64,000 bases of DNA from Absidia repens (lineage: Eukaryota; Mucoromycota; Mucoromycetes; Mucorales; Cunninghamellaceae): contig MCGE01000036.1 of the NCBI GenBank assembly GCA_002105175.1, forward strand, positions 62,001 through 126,000. Direction: 5' to 3'. Position numbers and translations under genes: made by a program. The notes below the pieces were generated by a model. It saw nothing but the letters and a program-made list of their open reading frames with translations, had not been told where the DNA came from and did not search any database. Shown one piece after another: positions 23,820 through 34,954 of this stretch; the stretch's first letter is position 1, and each line of letters begins with the position of its first letter.

Positions 23820-26514
23820 ATGAAAGTCGATTCAAATATCGTGGGCGCTCTTCGAGGTGCTAAAAAGGATATTGGTTCTATAGGTAACAAAAATAAATAA
23901 ATAAATAATTCATGTGACTCTATTTGAAACCTGACGAGAACTGATGTGAACTGACTTGTCTTTTTTTTTTCCTTCTAGTGGTACCATTATTAAAGAACAA
24001 AGATATCACCATTGGTCGCGCCGAGTCCAAGTAAGCTACGAAAGACCTTTGTCATAAAAGGAAACCACATAGTGCATTGACATGAAGAGGGTTTTTTTTT
24101 TCAAATAGTACTATTGTTATCAACTCACCGTTTGTCAGTCAACAACACTGTCGAATATTTTCGGTAAAAAAAAAACCAGCTGAAGAGAAAGAAACACGTC
24201 TCGCGATTAGACCTCATTCCCAATGTCCGGTTACTAACATGCTGATATATTTGAAATGAACAGTTGGTTACAAGTGATGGTATACATATGACTTGTGTAG
24301 AGGTAAGCTCAAATAATAGTCTAATCTACATAACTCATTCATATTTTACTTTGACAGGCTCTCAATGAATCGAGCACTTGGGGTAAGACCTGTTTTTTTT
24401 TTCTTCTTTTGTATGAATACTATCAAATTTATCACCTTTTCCTTTCTTCATTATAGTGAATGGTGCTCTTATTACCAAACATAATTATAAGGTACTTTTT
24501 ACGGGGTGTACTTTGACGATTGCCCTGGAACCAATTAGTAAGTCTTCACTTCCGCATACACTCTATATCTACGTAACTCACTGTTTCTTTTTTTTTTCAT
24601 GACATAGCCTTTTATTTTATTGGACTCGGAAAAGCCCATGGCAAATGGCTACATACAACACCAATGGTAAGTATGTGTTTCAACAGCAAAAATAAAAAAA
24701 AAGATAGAGATACTTATCTCTTTTATTGACTATAGAATTGGATCGACGGTAGAGAATTAGTGGTTTCCAACGAATTGATTGGACAAGGCTCACAATCCAA
24801 AGTCTTCCTTGTTGGCACTACGTTTCCTTGTCATCAGCAACTTGTTTGTCGACGCACTCACCCTGTCAAACTGTTTGGAAATGAGCTCGATTACCATCGG
24901 AAGAGACTGAAAAACGAAGTCAACATGCTTCTCCAACTACGCCATGTAAGCAAGTACTGCGCCACAGCGTCCTTGGACGTGTTACTAATGATTGGTTGAT
25001 TTTATTTTTTTTCGTGTAGCCCAATATCATTCGACTGCTTTCTTATACCATCAATCCTGATCAAACGTGGTCCATGTTATTTCCTCTGGTGTGTGGCGTC
25101 AATTTGGAAAGGTACACCAGCATACAACATGGTAAGAGATCACTTCATCAATTACAAATTCAATTCATCATGTATCAACTCTTCTCCGCTACAAAGGTAA
25201 AAACAACAAATAGATCCCCAAAAAAAATCAAGCAATTCACTTTGGAATTTTTTTTTTTTTTTTTTTTGTAGTACATTCATGGAAGTGGCATTATACATAA
25301 AGGTAATAATAAAAAAAAAGAACGTATATGTTTATTTTATTTTCGTAAACCGTCACTCATATATCTTTTGTTGGCATGATCATTTATAGATTTGAAGGTA
25401 AAACTCCTTCCCTCCGCTCTCTTCAGTCTCTCCTTCTTGTATAGCTCAATTCCTTTTGTATTATTATTACTAGCCAAGCAATATCCTGGTATACAAAACA
25501 CGCATGAAATACCCTAGGATAGTCGTAGTGGATTTTGGTCTGGCGGTGAATGTGAAGACGGAAAAACGATGGTCTCATTCTGAAGGCACCAAAAGGTAAC
25601 GAGACCATATCACGCACCATGCCTCAACTCATTTTCTATTTTCTCTAGTTACCTTGCCCCTGAAATTGTGATGGATGACTCGTCGTGTACCCCATTTGAT
25701 TACAAAGTGGATTGCTGGAGTCTAGGATTGATCATGTACCAATTATTCACCATGACGTTTCCGTTTGAATCAAAGAACCGTACAACAACGGCTGCTGATA
25801 TGGATGAATTTGAAACATGGGATAAGCATCGCAAATGGATTCTAGAAGAACCATTGGATTTGGAAACAGATCCTATTTGGTCCTCGGTCTCAGTTTATGG
25901 TAACTTTATACAGATCGCGATGGATGCGACGAAATGTGATGACTTATTAAATACTCATCTTTCTTCTTTTTTCTTAAGCCAAGGAATTACTTACTCGTTT
26001 ACTCGAAAAAGATCCGCAGAAACGCTATTCTAGTCAACAAGCGTTTGATTCTTCTTTTATTCAACACAACAATAGAAAATCTGGGCTATTGGAAGGTCAT
26101 ATTCGTGTTTGGAGTGCATTTCTGGAACAAGCCTCTTCTATCAAGATTGATACCCTCTCCCCGAACGTTTCCACTTCCTCCTGCACTTTACCGCAACAAT
26201 CATCACTAAACATGGATGTATCCACTACCACAACCGCAGCCAGCAGCAACAACAACAACAATGATCCTTCTTTATCGCGATCACCATCACCACCACCAAC
26301 CATTCTCACTGCCCCTACCTCTTCGTCATCGTCATCATCGTCATCGTCGTCATCATCTTCTTCTCATCGCCTTCCACCTATCTATATCGGTACCCCTATA
26401 CCTATTCCTGGAAATAAAGCCCAAAGGAATACTTTTTTACGTTTATCAACCAAGCCACTCCTCCCATGCACTTTGAAGATGGTCGACCCATGCATCCCTC
26501 TCCTAGTTCGTTAG
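23820..26514 (+). CDS. FHA-domain serine/threonine protein kinase (Rad53/Chk2-like layout)
   Basis: Fourteen exons: 23820-23883, 23979-24030, 24109-24163, 24264-24302, 24358-24382, 24457-24537, 24608-24666, 24736-24945, 25020-25196, 25272-25302, 25390-25397 (8 nt), 25474-25595, 25649-25899, 25979-26514; 569 aa in frame. An FHA domain (about 22-115) has the phosphothreonine-binding signature: GR at 34-35, SQQH at 49-52, and WVNG. The kinase domain follows (about 137-400): glycine loop GQGSQSKV (141-148), catalytic HKD (263-265), DFG (287-289), APE (311-313). The usual VAIK lysine position reads VCRR (Arg165). The C-tail is Ser/Pro/Asn-rich with a long serine run. The layout matches Rad53/Chk2 checkpoint kinases, with a single N-terminal FHA. 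Orthology to Rad53 itself is not proven. Confidence 0.88.
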
Positions 26515-26830
26515 TTAATTAGTTGATTAATTAGTTAGTTAGTTGTACAAAAGAAATGTTATATAATGAAATAAAGAAAAAAGCTTGTGTTATCCCATTA
26601 TTTGTTTGTTTGATTGTTTTTTTTTTTATTTCTACATGTCATTTGGGAGAAAAAAAAATGCGGTCTAGGTCAATTAGGATTGAACAAATACTTTCTCCTC
26701 AAAACTTTTCCAATGCGCTTCCACTGTTCTATGTTTCATGCACGTATCAATTTTTTTTTTTTTTTGCTTTTCAATGTCTATCCTTTTTTTCTAACGCATC
26801 CACCATGCCCGTTTTCTTAAAAATTCCAAC
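26515..26830. other. 3' flank of the kinase gene
   Basis: About 315 bp with an AGTT/TTAGTTAG simple repeat at 26505-26541, AATAAAG near 26570 and poly-T runs. No gene is seen. Confidence 0.4.
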
Positions 26831-27043
26831 CAATTTAAATCCCGCCCACGTGAAATATATCTTATATTTTCTCTCGGCTCTTCGTTTTGTTTTTGTTTTT
26901 CTTCATCATTCAACTTCTATGGGGTTAAGGTTCCACTTAGAATAATTTCAGGACTAGCTTAAAGCGCTTCCAGATTAGGGATTATAACATGCATGAGGAA
27001 ACCCTTTCAGTTTGGATCTAGGATTTGGGATCCACCATTAGTT

Positions 27044-27102
<59 letters not shown>

Positions 27103-27604
27103 AAGTCTTCATTAGCTCACTGTCGTCTTAGTTTGTTATTAGTTTGTATCAACATCACAATAAAATATATGTCTTTTTTCTTTTACATGCTTTTAAAGAA
27201 AAATATCCCATAAGTCTCCCTCATGCTTTGCACAATAGATCCCTTTCTCTTTGTTTTTTTTTTTTAACTACCATTCGCCCCCACTTTTTTTTTTATTAGT
27301 TTAGACTGATGTTGAGCTTCAGTGACAAATAACCTTCCAGTTCTTTATTACGTCTTCTGTAGTATATTAGAAATACTTATTGCGATCTCATCTTTAGATG
27401 AGAGCTGACCATTCTTCTGAATCCCCACAAGTCTCTCTCTGTTAATCTCTCCCACATATTTACCTCCATTAAGATCTCTAGTGACAAATGAACTCCTCCC
27501 GTCTTTAATATTTAGTACCTATCAATAGACTTCAATAAAATATATTTCCTTTCATTAGTGAACCATCCTATGACCCCATATGACAGTGAGAGAAATATTT
27601 ACTG
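26831..27604 (+). repeat. Dispersed non-coding repeat, copy C (near full length, interrupted by poly-T)
   Basis: Reference copy for the family. It begins CAATTTAAATCCCGCCCACG and ends near TATGACAGTGAGAGAAATA; both ends match the inverted copy at 15960-16680. The core AAACCCTTTCAGTTTGGATC is at about 27000. An uninterrupted T run of about 58 bases (about 27044-27101) sits inside it, right after CCATTAGTTGG, where the other copies have only a few Ts. Two AATAAAATAT-type signals occur (near 27160 and 27535), so it could supply transcript 3' ends. No conserved reading frame. Confidence 0.75.
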
Positions 27605-28712
27605 AAAGTCTTTTTTTTGTTTTTTTATGTGAGCGCCTAATCTCAGCCCTGCCCTCTATCATATCCCGTATCATCCTTCTCTTCCCTTCACGTTGATGTC
27701 CTCCAAGGAAGGTATAGTGATCATGGAGTCGGATTTTCGTTTTTTAATAGATTTAGAAGGGGGGGTTGAAAAAGGACATGAGGAAACCCTTTTATTTTGG
27801 ATGTAGGATTTTTAGTACATTTCAACTTTGTCTTGCGATGAATGATCAGGTGCGTGGTGATCTGGCTTTATTTTTTTTTAGAGATAAACTGACTGGTTGG
27901 CAACAACATGGTTTCTGGTGTGAAATGATGATGAAGCAGCGGTGGGTTCAAGGTGTGATTTAGTGATGATGGATTTGGAATGGGTTAGCTCGGTTTAAGC
28001 AAATTTGCCGGTCTGATTCACTATGGCGGGCATCCCCATAGCAATACTATATACACAGTACTGTACAGTAGATTAGATATACTTCATTACTCCACACAAA
28101 CCAATCTTCGTTGGTCATTTAGTTACCATATCTATTCTCCCTCGCTTCTGTTTATATATCATCGTGCCATGTGATAAAATAAAACCTTTCTCATTGTCAT
28201 ATAATAAAGTCTACCTCGCCTTTTTTTTTTTTTTGGAGTGCTATGATCCATGTTCCTGTTAAACTTTTATGTCTATAAAAGATCTACGTAGTTAGCATAT
28301 GCATGAAAAGTAACTTTTTACTGGATGCAGGTCACTGTTTTGTCAATGATGGATTTTTTCATTTGACTTGGGTTGTGTTTGTTTCATGCATATATTCTAC
28401 GGCCATATGGCGTTTCGTCGTTTCTTTTTTAGTTCTCATGCTGAGCTAGTTGTCTCAATTATATATCAAAATAGAATGAAATAAAAAAATCGATCCCTTG
28501 ATTCTTTTAGAAAATTGAACAAAAAAGGGTGATCTCGGTAAAAAGCTCGGCATTTAAGAAATGACATTGGTCCAAATGGTTATTTATATAAAAGCAATTT
28601 GGACCTCATTGCCCATCTCTTCTCCTCTTTTCCTTTTTTTTTTTTTTGTTTTTTTTTTTTTGTTTTGAAATTCAAACTACTACTACCACCACATTTTACG
28701 TGTATATATAAC
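27605..28712. other. Intergenic region with a repeat fragment and upstream region of the small secreted protein
   Basis: No other gene is supported. A short degraded fragment of the dispersed repeat core (AAACCCTTTTATTTTGGATG) lies at about 27783. A perfect 12-bp palindrome, TACTGTACAGTA, is at 28059-28070. TATATAAA at 28585-28592 is a good TATA box for the gene starting at 28713. Poly-T runs occur near 28220 and 28634. Confidence 0.55.
28585..28592 (+). promoter_or_regulatory. TATA box of the small Cys-rich secreted protein gene
   Basis: TATATAAA followed by AG lies 121 bp upstream of the ATG at 28713. The spacing leaves room for a start site about 30 bp downstream and a roughly 90-nt leader that contains a pyrimidine-rich stretch (28616-28662). 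Confidence 0.5.
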
Positions 28713-28889
28713 ATGAAATTAATGACACATATAACGATTTTTGGCGTTCTGTTGGTGGGCATCGTGATAGCTGCATCGACCGATGCTGACGGGTGTATCA
28801 AAATCTGTGCAGATATTCCTCAAGAATGCACCTCTAAAAATATGGTGGCAAAAACACTCAAAGGTTGCCATACTTGTTGTCCGTCCTAA
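28713..28889 (+). CDS. Small cysteine-rich secreted protein, 58 aa
   Basis: Single exon. The first 21-25 residues form a clear signal peptide (MKLMTHI, then a hydrophobic core IFGVLLVGIVIAAS). The mature part, about 35 residues, contains six cysteines at 28, 32, 39, 52, 55 and 56, ending GCHTCCPS; six suggests three disulfides. It resembles small secreted cysteine-rich or protease-inhibitor-like proteins, but I cannot place it in a named family. No function is claimed. A TATA box at 28585 and a 3' AT-rich region support it as a real gene. Confidence 0.6.
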   Translation: MKLMTHITIFGVLLVGIVIAASTDADGCIKICADIPQECTSKNMVAKTLKGCHTCCPS

Positions 28890-28986
28890 TATATAAAAAA
28901 CCAAAAGCAAAATGATGCATCCTCACTATGACCCAATATGTATGACATTCCAACCCCACCCCCTCTGTCACCTTCCATTAAAAATA

Positions 28987-29027
<41 letters not shown>

Positions 29028-29226
29028 TTCAGATTTCATGTAAATCACACAAGGACAAAAAGAAACAAAGATATATTTTATTTCAATAACAATAACTATA
29101 ACAATAATAAAAAAAACAAAATTGCTATATCAATGGGCTTTTTCTAACAATAAAAAATACAACTATACTATAAAACATAAAACACATACACACACATTAT
29201 CATAAAGAAAAGAAAAAAAGAAAAAT
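28890..29226. repeat. Intergenic with (TA)n microsatellite
   Basis: About 340 bp between convergent genes. A TA dinucleotide run lies at about 28991-29023. Downstream there are AATAAAA-type signals on both strands. No gene. Confidence 0.5.
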
Positions 29227-30825
29227 CTATTGCAATAAAGTACGACCAAGAGGAGTGGGAGCAAAAGGTGATTCTTGCTGAGTACGTTCAAACACGGTGT
29301 GACCACGCACAACGGTACGATCGACCGCACCATAGAAGGTGGTACCCACGTAGGGGGAGAGTTTGTTCTTGAAGTGAATATCCTTGACATCGACCTTCCA
29401 TGAGGCTTCGGGGCGCCAGATCACCAAATCACCATCATTGCCCACCTTGATTTCACCCTTGCGATCATGTAATTGAGTGCGTTCAGCAGGTACTTTGCTC
29501 AACCAGTGAGTCAATTGTTGAAGCCTAAGTTTGGATTTAAAAAAAAACATGAGTGAGATGGTGAGGCAACCCATTACGATATCTTTTTTTTTTTTTGACA
29601 ACTTACGTCACACCGCGCTTGCGACCTTCGGTCCAGAGCACATGTAAACCAAATTGCACAGAGGCAATACCACCCCAGGCTTCTCCGAAATGACCGGTTT
29701 CCAATTTCTTGAGTTGGGCAGTACAGGGAGAATGGTCACTGACCACGTAATCAATGGAGCCATCCAAAAGCGCGGCCCACAAAGCTTCACGGTTGATGGC
29801 TTCACGAATAGGAGGACAACACTTGAAATGAGTGGCACCATCTTCAATGGCTTCGGAGGTGAAGTTGAGGTAATGGAAACAGGTTTCGACGGTCAGGGGC
29901 AATTTTTCGGCCTTGGCTTGACGAATGGCAGGGAGGGCATCGGCGGCAGACAAGTGCACAATATGGGTATTGACAGGAGTGCCCTTTTGATGGTATTCAC
30001 GCGTCAAACGAATGATCATATCAATGGCAGTGGTTTCCAAAGCTTGAGGTCGAGATTCCAAAAGCTGTTGTAAGTACGATGATAATCAAGGCTATCCTTT
30101 TGTTCTTTCTTGGGCGCACCGCCACAATCACCACCACAATCCATTTCAGCATGGAATAATAACACCTTGTCGGACCCAATCATTTGATCCATAGCCAAAC
30201 GGACTTCGGCTTCATTCACACAGGGGAATTCATCCACACCAGATTCAATCAAGAAACACTTGAACCCACGGACACCGCGGCGCAACAATTCAGGTAAATG
30301 TTGGCTGTTGTCAGGAATCACACCACCCCAGAACCCAACGTCCACATGTAATTGACCATCGGCGGCCGTCAACTTGGTGTCCAGGTTTTCGGGCGTCGTG
30401 GTGGGTGGGATCGCATTCAAAGGCATGTCAATCACAGTGGTGATCCCGCCGGCGGCCGCTGCCTTGGTGCCGGTTTCAAACCCTTCCCATTCAGTACGTC
30501 CAGGTTCATTCAAATGCACTATCAATCATATTTTTTTAAAGAGAAAAAACCAAAGTCAGATTCGCCTGTGTGTCTCTGTCTCCGTGCAAACCAAAAGAAA
30601 AATCAAAAACTTACCGTGAGCATCAACAAGACCAGGCATCAATAACTGATCATCTTCCAAAGTCAACACTTCGACAGAGGCAGCATCTTTGGGCGATTCA
30701 ATGGCATCAGCGATTTGGACGATTTTACCCGAGTCTCTGTCAATCAACACTTGAGTGGGAGCAGCGGTATGTTGAGGAGATAAAATAGCTTGTTTGGCTT
30801 TGACAAGAAGGTAGTTGTTGGTCAT
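29227..30825 (-). pseudogene. DAL1: Allantoinase (cyclic amidohydrolase), with a one-base frameshift
   Basis: Three exons: 30825-30615, 30518-29607, 29524-29227. Splice sites are good, but the total (1421 nt) is one short of a multiple of three. The frame is lost in exon 2 at about 30062, in a run of four T (minus strand) after AACAGC. Upstream reads ...YHRTYNSF; downstream continues in another frame as ESRPQALETTAIDMI. With one more T the family pattern SFLESRPQALE would result, giving about 473 aa. Motifs: DAHVHLNEPGR (metal-binding His70, His72), GVRGFKCFL (carboxylated Lys), FHAE, THIVHLS and DHSPC. Family role: allantoin to allantoate in purine-nitrogen use. Because all else is intact, this may be an assembly error in a homopolymer rather than a dead gene. 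Confidence 0.85.
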
Positions 30826-32179
30826 AGTTGTGGTTGGGGATAAAGAAGAAGAAAGAGAGAAAAAAAAAAAAAAAAAAAAAGGGAGCTAAAGTTTTTTTGT
30901 TCACTTTTTTAGGTTAATAAAAAAAAAAAATAAGAGGAACAAGCGCAAAGCGGTGGAGTCGGGAATTGATTTGATTGGTGAAGTAGCTGCAGTGAATGAA
31001 ATCTCCGGTATGGTATATTACTTTTTGAAAAAATACCCTTCCTTCAGTATACCTCGATTTCTAACTGCCCTGCCCTGCACTCCCCACATTTTTTCTCAAA
31101 AGTCGGATGAGAATGATCCGATAAAAAATAATAATAATAATAACAATCAAAACGTTCGTTCACGCACATGATGAACAAAACAAAACCAAAAAAGCCTATC
31201 ATACCTTCTTTTGTTTTACTTTTTTTTTTTTTTTTATTTCATTCAAGTGTGATAGGATGAGAATACTGGAATCAAATCCCTATGTGTTTCAAATCCCGAT
31301 ATTGCTTCTTTCTCATCTTGTCAAAAAATCATTCCGATCCAAGCTCTCTTTTGCTTTTGCTTTTTTTTTTCCTTTTTTTTTTTCACACACACTATCCGAA
31401 ATCGACACACCTGTCATACTAGTAACCACTGGTTTTTTTTTTTTTTTTTGACATTTCCCCTCTCTTTTTTTTTTGGTTTGCTCTAAATAATAGCGTGTGT
31501 GTCAACTGACAGCTAAAACCAAACAAATATCCCGGATACATGGAACTTTTTTTTTTTTTGATTTCTTTTGTTATATGTAAGATTAATACAAGATGCCATT
31601 GAATCTCTTTTTTCTTATTGTATACTTATTTTGGTATGACATATCAGGTAAATAATGATCCCTTCCCCTCCCCCCCTTAAAAAAAATTACCCATATGGAT
31701 GGATGGGCCCCTTTAACGACTTGAGGTAGGCCAACCGGTCCTCAATATGACGAAACATAGAGGAGCTCATCATCCAGCATTGTCAGGTACATGTCGATGG
31801 TGGCGGTACTATGAGTCGATAGAAAAGAGGAGGGAGGGGGGAGCACGACGTGTGCGCCAAAAGAAAAAAAAAATCATCCTAAAGCGGTATTTGAAATGGC
31901 CAATGGGCCTCCGAAGACCCAGTTTCAGGGGATGATATTGTCAGTATCAACGACAAACGAAAAACCCGATCTATCTGTCTGAAGGTCTAACCTACATTCA
32001 CTCAAAACGAAGGATGACTGATGACCGACTTTTTTGCCGTTTGCCTTTATTTAACATACACATTGTGGTGATGGGAACCTCCAGACCACACAAGTCAAAA
32101 ACCTGCTATAAAAAAGGATAACTGACCACTAGCCATAGAATCACCTGGCGATGAAACATGGCAAGAACTTTTCCGAATG

Positions 32180-32234
<55 letters not shown>

Positions 32235-33074
32235 TTATTATCCTGTCTCTGACAACCATGAATGTGATGCGTTTTATATTTAGTCCTTATCGATCTCTCT
32301 ACATTTCAGTTACTTGTATTTAGGAATACATCGCTATGCCTTGCCGATATATCTATCTTTTTGTTTTTGTCATAGTGTATGTATAGTTGCAGTTCAGCAA
32401 GAAACGTAAAAATAAAATCTCTTCCAATTTGTCGTTTATTCTATTCAATTTCAAACCCCAGCTTACATCCGGCAAAAGAAAAAAAAAAGTCAACTATAGT
32501 GACAAACTATCCCTGTATCCATTTCCTATCTATAGTTGATTAAGCAAGAACATGACCCCTTTTGATATCAAGTGATCTATGACTGCTACAATAGTCCTCC
32601 GTTAGTTATTTAGGGAAACGGAGGAGAAGGAAAAGTGAGTCATCATGAGTGAATGAGAAAACAAGTGTTTGGTAGAACATTCTCACAGAATGACACTATT
32701 ACCATGGGTCAGACGATGATAAATAAAAATAACGTATTTTATTTAAAACATATTGGTAAATACAAAAACGCATGGTGAGAAGGAGGAGGAATGAAGGAGG
32801 GTGGTGTGGACTGTTCATCGTAATAGGCGATTTGATGGAAAGGATCTAAATGAAGGAAGCATGAATAGGGAGTGGAGAAGGGTGGGGAAGGAAGACTCAA
32901 GTCAGATTGAAAAAAAAAACAACACTGATCTAACGGACAAGTGGGGAGGCACCATACTTCATAGTAAAAATACGTTAAAAGATAAAAAGGACATCTATTA
33001 TTACAGCATAACAACAGCCAACATTAAAAAAATGTGGTGATGCAATAAAAAAGAGACAAAAAAAAAAAAAGGAA
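30826..33074. other. Long gene-poor intergenic region
   Basis: No supported gene in more than 2 kb. It contains poly-A and poly-T runs (30859-30880, 31437-31450, 31546-31559) and a T run of about 50 bases at about 32184-32233. It also has a TAA/ATA-rich repeat near 31127-31145 and G-rich patches. Reading frames are short, and none shows a recognisable domain. Confidence 0.5.
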
Positions 33075-33450
33075 GAGATATATTGCACAAGACAGATGGA
33101 GACTAATCAGCCATTTTTTCCATTGAAACATGTAAAAATAGACATATTTTTTTCAAATGTAGATACAAACTACGAACAAACTAAAACAAAACTAAGCTAA
33201 TGACAGCTTCAAGAATCCAACTTCTGGTAGGTCCAAAATCCTGAATCCAAAATGAATGAGCTTCCCCCATGCATGTTGTAAATCCCTTTCAGACACCTCT
33301 TTTAAACTAGTCCTGACACTAATCTAATTCCTACAGAATCTCAATGAAGTTAATTGGTGACGAAAAAATGAAGGGGAAAAAAAAGAGAGAGAGGTTGGGA
33401 AAATATATGGGAACGAAATAAATATTCACGTGGACGGGGATTGAATTGTC
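33075..33450 (-). repeat. Dispersed non-coding repeat, copy D (5' half)
   Basis: Inverted partial copy. It retains the head block (AATATTCACGTGG at 33421-33433, minus orientation of CCACGTGAATATT), AAACTAGTCCTGACACTAAT at about 33304, and CCATGCATGTTGTAAATCCC near 33267. It ends near 33075, in the block shared with 16330-16400 of copy B. The 3' half of the element is absent. Confidence 0.7.
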
Positions 33451-34374
33451 TTCGCGAAATTATTTCTTTTTGAGCGGGTAACAATGTCAACAATACACAG
33501 TATCATCGGCATGATGGTTCCCTTCCAAAGAGAGTATGTAATCCCCATCATTTAATTTGGGGAGCATGGTTGTTTGTCTTTTTTCTTGATGTCTTTGCAG
33601 AAGAAGATGGAGCGACATGACCTAATTTGCCATTGTAATTTATTTATTTATTTTGCCTATATATTATATATATATGATACATAAGCTCACCCATTTTAAT
33701 TAGAAATATGATACATATCATATATGAACAGTATCATATGTATGTATCATACATTCTGTGCTTATGTTAAACGCTTTATTGAAAAGTAAAATTCAATTTA
33801 TACGTATTTTCAGCGTTTTTCCATGCGATCCAAGCTTTTTTTAAAGTATATTCTTTCTGAACTGCACCATAGTGAAATAATAAGGTATACTGGTATCATT
33901 GTCATGATACTGTGAAAAATTAGTTGAGTTGGTCGGTGTTTGGGAAATTTTGGCATTCCCAAAAATGGAAGAGTTTGAACATAATATAAAACAACATGCA
34001 TCCCACACGTAGTGATGAAAGTAAGTCATCCAGCGCTGTAATATCATATGTATGTATATATTTCAGTATGCGCATTGCTAAGTCGTTTGTTACTCTTTAC
34101 AAGGGTAAACTGGGGTGACCAACAGTGATTCTATGATAAAAGTGTGGGGGGGAAGGGACGAATAAAAATAAAGGAAAATCTAAAGTGCATCTGTATGTTA
34201 CATATAAGACAAGCAACGGTATCAAAGAAAGAGACTAACGATCAAAATAAACAAGGCATATTTTATTCAGATGGTAATGCTAACTATTACGAAAGAAGAA
34301 AAACAACCACCAAGATAAGCTATGTAGTAATGTAATTGTATCCATAATACTATGTAATCTAAGTTAAAAGCAAA
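33451..34374. other. AT-rich intergenic DNA with nested inverted repeats
   Basis: No gene. At 33660-33770 there are nested inverted repeats: CATAAGC (33680-33686) with GCTTATG (33760-33766), and ATGATACATA (33708-33717) with TATGTATCAT (33741-33750). Related ATGTATCAT and ATCATATG words occur to about 34070. Confidence 0.5.
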
Positions 34375-34620
34375 TTGAATGGCTGGATTCCGTGGGAGGG
34401 TCCCAAATGTAGATTTCAAAATGATATGGTTTCCTGGTACACGTTTGTATTACGTTTTCAAAATTTCCCTCCCAAGTCATATTCTAATACTAATCTAAGA
34501 CCACCAGTTAATTGTACAGATTGTTTAAGCGAAGAAATAAAGGACGAGCAATGGGATTTAAATGTGAACAATGCACGTTTCCCCACAATGTGACATACGT
34601 GGCATTAGATTGCCATACTA
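34375..34620 (-). repeat. Possible degraded copy of the dispersed repeat
   Basis: Similarity to the minus-orientation core is visible but weak: TTCAAAATGATATGGTTTCC (compare CAAAATGAAAGGGTTTCC), then CATATTCTAATACTAATCTAAGACCACC (compare CCTGACACTAATCTAAGATCACC, copy B), then ATGGGATTTAAATGTG. If real, it is the most diverged copy in the window. Confidence 0.4.
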
Positions 34621-34954
34621 CAGTGTATCGTGGCAGTCTAATGATTTTTCACCAAAAAAAACTTGTAAAAGCATTTCACAGAAAATCAAATTCACTTTTG
34701 TGGTACAATATATAGATACAAAACCCACCCGAGCAACCAGATGAAACATCAGTATAAAAGTGAAAAAAAAAAAAAATAGATCGTTTTTATTATTATCATT
34801 TTTGCGTAAATCACATAATTAAATGTTTATATAAAATTAAATCAATTAGAAAAAGACAGACCAATACAACATTATTGTTTTAATTGGACAAAAAATGAGC
34901 ATTACAGTCTCTTACAGCTTTACAAACATACGAGTCCAATTTTTCTTTTCTTTT

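Noticed and set aside
27766..27963. 65-codon frame after repeat copy C
   Set aside because: Begins inside a degraded repeat fragment and shows no domain or signal peptide.
30060..30085. A possible GT...AG intron that would cure the allantoinase frameshift
   Set aside because: The only GT-AG pair in reach (GTACTTACAACAG) is about 13 nt, too short for any spliceosomal intron.
30953..31171. 72-codon frame upstream of allantoinase
   Set aside because: Lacks a convincing start context and ends in an Asn run made by an ATA/AAT microsatellite.
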